A DNA stretch of 64,000 bases from Cladosporium sp. IMV 00045 (Eukaryota; Ascomycota; Dothideomycetes; Cladosporiales; Cladosporiaceae), in contig MSJI02000529.1 of the NCBI GenBank assembly GCA_001931905.2, forward strand, positions 6,323-70,322, given 5' to 3'. Of this stretch, positions 54,278-64,000 are shown in pieces (the first letter of the stretch is position 1; each line of letters opens with the position of its first letter). The position numbers and the translations under genes are program-made. The notes below the pieces were generated by a model. The model ran no database searches. It was not told the origin of the DNA and worked only from the letters and a program-made list of their open reading frames with translations.

Positions 54278-56119
54278 GGCGATCTACGAAGATGTCAGCT
54301 ACGTGAAGCTTTAGGGCAAGACCGTGGAAGCTTTATGGTATCATCCATCAGAAAGACACAACCAAGCGAGCAGGCGCGGAAGCTCGATGGGTATACATAA
54401 ATTGTATGCTTCCTTTGGAAATGTCGTTTGATTCTAGGGCTGTCATACCTTTCGTGTCTGCAATAAATTGGATCAAGAGCGTATGGGTCCCTCTCCCTGC
54501 AAGGTGCAGAGCAAGTGTGGTGGGATCGAAGAGCTTTTGAATATTTCCGCTATCCGCTTCGGTATCGCCCTGCTGATGGGCGATACATAGCGGCCCTCGC
54601 CACACGTTACCGGGTCCTCCACACCCCGCACCACAAGAAAATGCTTAGGTCGAAAGTGAACATTGGAATACCAAGGCCGGGTATAGTTAAGCCTCGATGA
54701 AGCGTGCGGCGAGCTTCCACGCCGGGAAGTGACACCGAGGTTTAGGATTGTAGCTGTGCCATCCTTGTATTTGGAGCATGTTGACAAGCGGCACATTCCA
54801 AGGCATTGAGGCTGCCATATACAAATCGCTTAGCCTGAGGATGCTCACGGATCATGTGAATACCTCCCAGGGGCTCGGGTCAACGTCTTGGTATCAGAGC
54901 TGAAGGTGACAACATTACACAGGAGAGTCGCTGCAGAGATAGCGGAACACTCGAGGAATATTGTAGCAGATAGCACCTAGCCTTCCCTCTAGACTTGAAT
55001 CAGGTGGCCAGTTATTTGCACGCTTGTCGACTCTGGAGGCGACTTCTCACACCGCGGCCGAGGCATTGCTTGGGCCGATCAAGGTTCTCATTCCTCCACA
55101 TGGGCTAGCAGAGCCGTTGCTGAAGGCAATTTGATCGTTTAGAAAGACGCCTCTTCTTGGCTGGTAAGCCATAGACCGAGGAGGCGCGCTAGCCTGGCGA
55201 GCCTGGCGAGGTCTGGTGTTTGCCACAGTCGTCAGCAGCGTGGATGGGGCGCTGTCAGCCTACGACCTGCAACTTGGATTGTGCCGCAATATATCCCAAA
55301 AGAACCTGGCTACGTTGGTATTGGTCGATTTGAATGAACTACATCGAATCTTTCGATCAGTGTGCCAATAGAACATGTTCATGTACTTTCCCGGTGTTCC
55401 ATCAAAGGCCGAGAACAAGTTCACCTTTGCGTATCTCGAGTCAGGATTTTTCGTATGCTTCCTGGGCATGCATATCAATGGCGCCACGTGAGGTTAGAGA
55501 TCTGCAGGGGCCCTCACTCCTCGCTTCACCCGGACCTTGATAGGCCGACGGCAACATCTTGCTTGCGTGCATTTTTCCGCACCAAACAGCGTCTCAACTG
55601 GGTGTGAATGAGTGTTCTGCGTCTCCACACCTTTCTTGTCACGCTGCAACGTAACGTGATGTGGAGGCGTTTGAGTACACTTAGAACAAGGTCTGATCGT
55701 AGAATGAGATGGTGTCGTTGAAGAAGCCACAAAAGATGTCTGTGGGCGACGGCGTCTGGTGTCGGCGTTCGTTCGGAAGCGAGAGCCGAGGTTCAACTCC
55801 ACTCCTCCAGCGCAAACACGAGGGAGATGCATGGATGCATGAGGAACACTTCACCAAGCGTCTGGGCAATTTGGAGGAGATGCCATGATTTGCATGTTTT
55901 CATGGTGCCCCATGGGACCCCACGAGAGCCCCTCAAACTATCAGGCCAGAGGCCCACCTATGCTACCACACATGCGGGATGTGGAGGTTGCTCCTCTCGT
56001 CTTACCCACCCACGTGTGACCTCTCCATGCCATTCAAAACCAGATAGGCGAAAGCCATCGTTCCAGACCAAGCCCACGTCTGTACAGTACAGTCTTTTCT
56101 TTCTTCCACAGACGACACT
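54278..56119. promoter_or_regulatory. Divergent promoter, permease / beta-galactosidase
   Basis: A long (1.84 kb) spacer between divergent starts. It contains a CGG-N11-CCG at 55531-55547, CGG-N9-CCG sites at 54723-54737 and about 55775-55789, and the GTCGGCGTTC core at 55761-55770. No gene is supported; the open frames here are short and not spliced sensibly. Confidence 0.6.
55531..55547. promoter_or_regulatory. CGG-N11-CCG site upstream of beta-galactosidase
   Basis: CGG at 55531-55533 and CCG at 55545-55547, 11 bases apart, about 570 bases before the beta-galactosidase ATG. The inner bases are only weakly symmetric, so this is weaker than the site near the regulator. Confidence 0.4.
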
Positions 56120-59425
<3,306 letters not shown>

Positions 59426-59743
59426 ACGATGCGAAAAGGCTGCGCGCTGTTGTCAGATTGCTTTGGTATAGACCGTCATAGAATTTTTCTTGATCCTCAA
59501 TTGATAGATTCCTTCGAGAGTAGTCTCGGATTGACACAAGTGTGGAGAACAGGCGAAGTCCATTAGGTATTAGGAAGCCTCTATCATCTAGCCCAATGAG
59601 TAGGTCAAAGGTTTGCGTTTAGTTCTAAAAAGTAAGCCAATGCTAACAAGACAGAAAAAAAAATCGTAGGTCAATTGATCCATCCACCATCGCAGCAACC
59701 ATCAGGAACACGCGCAGAGAAACATTGATGGGAGAGATCCACC
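59426..59743. other. Intergenic, convergent
   Basis: About 320 bases between the beta-galactosidase stop and the LURP-one-like gene. Nothing else seen. Confidence 0.5.
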
Positions 59744-60785
59744 TCAAATCACACCGCAAACACAACGACTCCTCCCAGTCCAAGTCCTCGCAACAAGCGC
59801 CAAAGCAACCACTGTAAGCTGGCCCATATTCCCAGCAACACGCAGAGTGCCGCCTTTCTGTGCTTGCGCGGCGAGAGGTCCGGTGCCGAGAGTGCCGAGG
59901 TAGACGTTACCGTCATTGCGCCAGAAGATCTTGGCCGGGGCGGCACTGTAGGCGTTAATGAAGGAGCTCTCGAAGGAGTCGTCGCGGAGACGTTTGATCT
60001 TGAAGAGAGGTTGCTTGGTGGCGGCTGCCATGGAGGAGTCCGCTGGTGCGACGCCGTACTAAGATGTCATGCCGCATTTGCGACGGAGAGTGAAGATGGT
60101 CGCGCCGGTGGCCGCGTCCGTGATGTCGTTGCCGATGATCTGCGGAATGAATTAGCCGTGGGCTCAGGAGGCGTTTTCAGAACGAGGAGCTTACCTTGAA
60201 AATGGTCTTTCCAGTGGAGTCGGTGACGAGGTCTTTGTTGAGAGAAAGCGTGACGGGAAGCGGCGAGTTGTACTTGGTGCTCATACCGACTTGCTTGCTT
60301 ACGATGAAGGTCTCCACGACAGCAGGAGGAGGCGGAAATTTTTTCTCTTCGACGACAGTCGTGGTCGTTGTCTCCGGTGGGTCGGCGGGCTTGGGAGGAT
60401 CGGCTGCCTTCTTCTCTTCGACAACAGTGGTGGTCGATTTAGGCGGATCGGCAGGCTTCGGTGGATCAGCCGGTTTCTTCTCCTCGACGACGACGACCGT
60501 CTTCTCTTCAGCCTTCTTCTCTTCCGGTTTCTTCTCCTCAGTGACCAGTCTCTTCTCTTCAGTCTTCTTCTCCTCGACCTTTTTCTCCTCAGGCTTCTTC
60601 TCCTCAGGCTTCTTCTCCTCGACTTTCTTCTCCTCAACCTTCTTCTCTTCCACCTTCTTCTCCTCAGGAGGAGGCGACGGCGGAGCGGAGGGAGGCTGCA
60701 CGACAGTTACTGGCTGACCGTCATGATCGGTGAAAGTCCGATGACGTACCGGAGAAGACTGCTGCGGAGGCGGCGAGGAAGACAT
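59744..60785 (-). CDS. LURP-one/tubby-like protein with in-frame TAG
   Basis: Exon 1 (60785-60195, 197 codons) begins with a Pro-rich leader and then about 16 Glu-Glu-Lys-Lys-X units, followed by Pro/Asp-Pro-Lys repeats. It ends in LSLNKDLVTDSTGKTIFK, which continues in exon 2 (from 60139) as IIGNDITDAATGATIFTLRRK, the two characteristic strands of the LURP-one-related (tubby C-terminal) fold. A TAG at 60061-60059 then interrupts the frame, but the same frame stays open for another 104 codons and carries the rest of the domain (PLFKIKRL, SAAPAKIFWRNDGNVYLG, GGTLRVAGNMGQLTVVALALVA) to a TGA at 59744. No intron removes the TAG. It may be read through, recently mutated or a base error. Product without readthrough: 223 residues. 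Confidence 0.65.
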
Positions 60786-61035
60786 TGCCGGTTTCGCCGA
60801 GGAAGATGATGATCCAGACGACGGCGGAGGAGCTGTTGCGATGTGTGGTGGTTATTATTGACTGTCTGACGGAATGGAGAGAGCGGTGGATGGTGAAGCG
60901 ATTATGAATGCCGTCGTCCCGGAGGTTTGGAATGATAGACGGATGGATGGAGATGCTCGAGTGGCGTGATGGGTGTTTTTATTGCTGCGTGGAGGGGGAT
61001 GATGCTGTTGGGCAATGGAGGGAAAGGGGAGGGTT
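60786..61035. other. Short spacer
   Basis: About 250 bases with the promoter of the LURP-one-like gene and the 3' flank of the next minus-strand gene. Nothing else seen. Confidence 0.45.
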
Positions 61036-61510
61036 CTACTGACCAACCGCTGGATGGCCTCCTGCGGCAGGGGCGGGTTTGTGGTGTTTCTTGTGAGGGT
61101 GCTTTCCGGCTGCTGGGACGAGAGAGAAATTGTTAGCCATCAAGTTCTTGCCGCCAGTAAAAGGTGAAGTGAAGTCAGGCAAGCTCACCTGCATCCCCTT
61201 TCGGCTTGCCGTCAGCTCCCATCGAGGCACTACCCCCTGGCGCAGAGCCTTTTGCACCGCCAGCACCCCCTGCACCGCCGCCTGCACCTCCAGCAGCAGC
61301 GCCACCACCAGCTCCATGAGCCGAAGCATCACCACCGCTAGCCTCACCCTCCTTTGCCTCTTTCTCCTTCTCCTCAGGCTCCTCGGGCTCCTTGTCATCA
61401 CCACCGGAGTCTTCAGCCTCCTCGGGCTCCTTGGCCTCGGGAGAGGCAGGAGGCTCTTTCTCCTTGTTCTCGGCAGGTGGGGGAGAGGCGGGAGGAGCAG
61501 AGTCGGACAT
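61036..61510 (-). CDS. Small low-complexity acidic/Gly-Ala-rich protein, unknown function
   Basis: Two exons (61510-61189 and 61112-61036) give 132 residues. The first 50 residues are Glu/Pro/Lys-rich, then a Gly-Ala run (about 62-88), and a basic His/Lys tail (GKHPHKKHHKPAPAAGGHP). There is no known domain. The intron has a good GTGAGC donor and CAG acceptor and joins two frames. The reading of exon 1 is supported by its start and composition only, so it could be a transcribed but poorly conserved gene. Confidence 0.5.
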
Positions 61511-62172
61511 GGTTGCAGAGAGGAAGCGAGGTAGGTGGGTAGTCGGTGGTCGGGTATGGCGTGATGGTGTTCGGGATGCCGAAGGGAAGGGTCGGGCTCG
61601 TCAGGTCAGGTGAGCGAAGGCGCAGTGAGAAAGAGATGCTTTCTTTCTGATATTGATGAAATCGAGACGGGATGAAACGGGGAAAATGAGTGATGGTGAT
61701 GGATGAGATGATAATGGTGATGATGATGGGATGGACGTGTTGATACGAGCAGTACTCCAAGTGGGAGAAGGCGATAGTAGGCATTTTGGGGCGGTAGCCA
61801 GGTGGACCAGAACCGACTGATTCTTTCCTTGCATTTGGTTGTTCTTGACGAACTGTCTGCTGTACGGAAAGGCGGCAAGATCACCTCAGAGCTCACATGT
61901 GGCAGGCGGTAATCGTGGATAGATTCACATAGAGCCGAGATGCGGTAGTGTTGTCGATTGCAAGTGTACGTACCTTACGCACATTATACATGTAATGAAA
62001 TGTCACCCAGGTGGTATCCAAAGAAAATAATGTCACAGTCCTTGTTCAGGAATATTCGTTCTTCCATTCCCGCCTCCTCTTCAATTTTCTCCGTAGAGCT
62101 GTTTCTGATGCCGTCATGCGAGTTCCCAGCAGGGAATATTGGCAAGTGCAACTTCTCACTCAACAGCATCGC
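61511..62172. other. Intergenic, no gene seen
   Basis: About 660 bases with a TGATGG/ATGATG-rich stretch near 61685-61725. It holds the promoter of the low-complexity gene. Confidence 0.5.
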
Positions 62173-62994
62173 TCAAGAGACGACCTGCATATTGCCAAAC
62201 TGCTGCACACCACCATTCCCAGTGGCACTCGCACTCTCCCCACCAGCACCGCCATTCCCGTTACCACCACCACCTGTGCTCCGCCTCCTCCTCCCGCCCG
62301 AAGACTTCTTAATTCCCACGCCCTCCATAGCGGACGAGACCAAATCCCTCATCTCATCCTCGACATTCACCGCGCCATTGCCATTCTCCCTCCTCTCGTC
62401 GACCGTCTGCATCACGCGCGTCATGGGCGCGAGCAGCACCGAGCCCAGCAGGCACATCATGGTGGACGAATACTGCATCATGTGCGAGGCGAACTCGCCC
62501 AGGCCCCAGGGCATGAAGAAGCGGATCAGCTGGTCGTTCTGGTACAGGTCGTTCTGCGCCGCGATGTAGTATTTGCGGCTGCTGGGCGGGCGCACGAGTT
62601 GCAGCTCCGTCGTCAGCGTCACGTTGGCGTGGTGGAAGGGGATCATCCAGAGGGAGAAGATTTGGGAGATGTTGAGGTAGAGGATTAGGTTGGTTTCATC
62701 GTAGGCTGGGAGTGCGGAGGGTTGTTAGTTGGAGCCAGTTGCGTGAATGGAAGATGAAGGGTGCGTACCAATGCTGTTGACATTGAGCTCAATTTTCGGG
62801 CTCAAGATTTTATACCAGCGGTAGATGGCGTGGATCAAGTTCCGGCTGCCCTCCCAGCTGCCGGTGCGGCACAACGGGTGAGTGAAAGAGGCATTGGGCG
62901 TGAAGTAGGTGTTGATGGTTTGCTCTTGTTCGGAGGGCGAACCCTGAGTGAGCTTGTGAACGACGCCGCTGATTTCCTGGACGGGGTTGTCCAT
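62173..62994 (-). CDS. SigF-like NTF2-fold protein
   Basis: Two exons (62994-62769 and 62705-62173) give 252 residues. MDNPVQEISGVVHKLTQ, YFTPNASFTHPLCRTGSWEGSRN, IYRWYKILSPKIELNVNSI, DETNLILYLNISQIFSLWMIPFHHANVTL and KYYIAAQNDLYQNDQLIRFF match a conserved fungal family with an NTF2/SigF-like fold (naming from memory). A hydrophobic stretch at about 155-180 may be a membrane helix. The C-terminal 60 residues are Gly/Asn/Ser-rich with a basic GGRRRRS. Biochemical role unknown. Confidence 0.75.
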
Positions 62995-64000
62995 AATTGA
63001 TACAAATGCGAATGAATATATGAATATAAGATGAGAGATTAGACAAATAGACAAGGGTATGCTGTAGGCAATCTGCCGTTTATAGGAGAAAGCCCCAGCT
63101 CGGACTCGAGTGGAGACTTTCACATGCATCGATCTCACTGCATGACGTAGTGTGACGATGCGGATTCAACGGCCTCGTGTTCGTGGCATTCATTAAGATA
63201 CATGTACCTGACTGATGGTTTGGTTCCAACAAGCACTGGGATTCTTGTGTTATGTTGTACGCACATGCACGTTCACGTGGCTCGAAACACGTCGTTTTCA
63301 AGTGCATCACAGAGTCTTTACTTGCTTCACGTGGATTTCCATGACCTTCGGCACATGTTGCAGGATCGAAAAGAAAGCCAATGGCATGGATATCTCTGAT
63401 CTGCACATTGGCAGTGTGCAACATTCATCAAGCACAGCATGACAGACAATCCCATTGCATCGCAGTACCCTGGTGTTCATCTCCGATGCTGTGGTGCAAC
63501 CAATCTCAAGAAGAGCATGCTCAAAATACTTACAACATATACCTTGCGCTGCTCGTTTGAATTGCGACGGCCATGAGCTATAATTCCAAGTTCCTTTGAG
63601 AGTGATTTCACATTCTATTCGGTGTTCGATCGATTGCCACAACACATAGGCGGTTGATACCTAGAACGTCTTTTCCCTCTCTCCAAAAAGCGAGTTTTCA
63701 AGCATTACTTGGGCATTCGATGAAGGTTCAAAAAGGAAATGCAGATGGCGCGGAATGAGAATGAGCCGGGATTGCCACTGAGGCAGATATTTGTGATGGG
63801 ATGAGCACTGGCTCGACTCTCGACCTCTCTAAGCGACACGGCCAAGAATTTCCTCGCCCGCAAAGCGAAGAGAGCCCTGGAAAAGAGAATTCAACCGGGT
63901 TTGATGATGTGCAGTGTCGCCAGACCATTGGACATTTACGACGTGTGGGGGGAAGTTGACGCAAGAACTCTTCCTGGGAATGTTTCTCTATCACACGCGA
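62995..64000. other. Terminal kilobase, no gene recognised
   Basis: Holds the promoter of the SigF-like gene. Open frames beyond 63100 are short, overlap one another on both strands and have no recognisable composition or splice pattern. Confidence 0.5.

Overview
The window looks like nuclear DNA of a filamentous ascomycete (Pezizomycotina). Genes carry short GT-AG introns of about 50-300 bases. The set includes a Woronin-body protein HEX-1 ending in SRL, a fungal Zn2Cys6 regulator, a fungal dynein light intermediate chain, PET191, a mitochondrial bS16 and a SigF-like NTF2 protein. GC is moderate. A melanised dothideomycete with two diverged subgenomes (Hortaea werneckii type) would fit the layout, but that is an inference, not something the sequence proves.

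Region 1 (1-37685) is one gene block present twice, head to tail, on either side of a 20-N gap at 18961-18980. Each copy holds, in the same order and orientation: a two-domain DUF8032-like nuclear protein, an F-box protein, a sterol-ester-type lipase, PET191, a short-chain dehydrogenase, a 14-TM-type MFS transporter, a type-B carboxylesterase ending in ARL, a protein with two H-type lectin-like repeats, a BTB protein, and the promoter of hexA. Copy 1 (1407-18960) breaks off in the hexA leader. Copy 2 (18981-37685) begins inside the DUF8032-like gene and runs on into the only complete hexA. By-eye samples of coding DNA differ by about 4-10%, mostly silently, and proteins are nearly identical. 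The BTB pair is the exception, at about half identity. Both contig ends at the gap lie in tracts over 100 bases long that are identical between copies, so two alleles or subgenomes joined by the assembler is at least as likely as a true tandem duplication.

Region 2 (37686-48311) is single-copy housekeeping DNA: hexA, a 2-oxoglutarate/Fe(II) oxygenase with an N-terminal repeat array, dynein light intermediate chain divergent from mitochondrial bS16, a seven-exon ADP-ribose pyrophosphatase-type Nudix gene with a micro-exon, and a GNAT acetyltransferase.

Region 3 (48534-59425) looks like a beta-galactoside catabolic cluster: a Zn2Cys6 activator, a sugar-porter permease of the lactose-permease type, and a cytosolic GH2 beta-galactosidase divergent from the permease. 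Uptake, intracellular hydrolysis and a local regulator would work together as in yeast LAC12-LAC4 or Aspergillus lacpA-bgaD. Two CGG-N11-CCG sites and a shared 10-mer (GTCGGCGTTC, also inside a 22-base triple repeat) link the promoters.

Region 4 (59744-64000) holds a LURP-one-like gene interrupted by an in-frame TAG, a small low-complexity protein, a SigF-like NTF2 protein and a kilobase with no gene seen. No tRNA, rRNA, CRISPR array or intact transposon was recognised.
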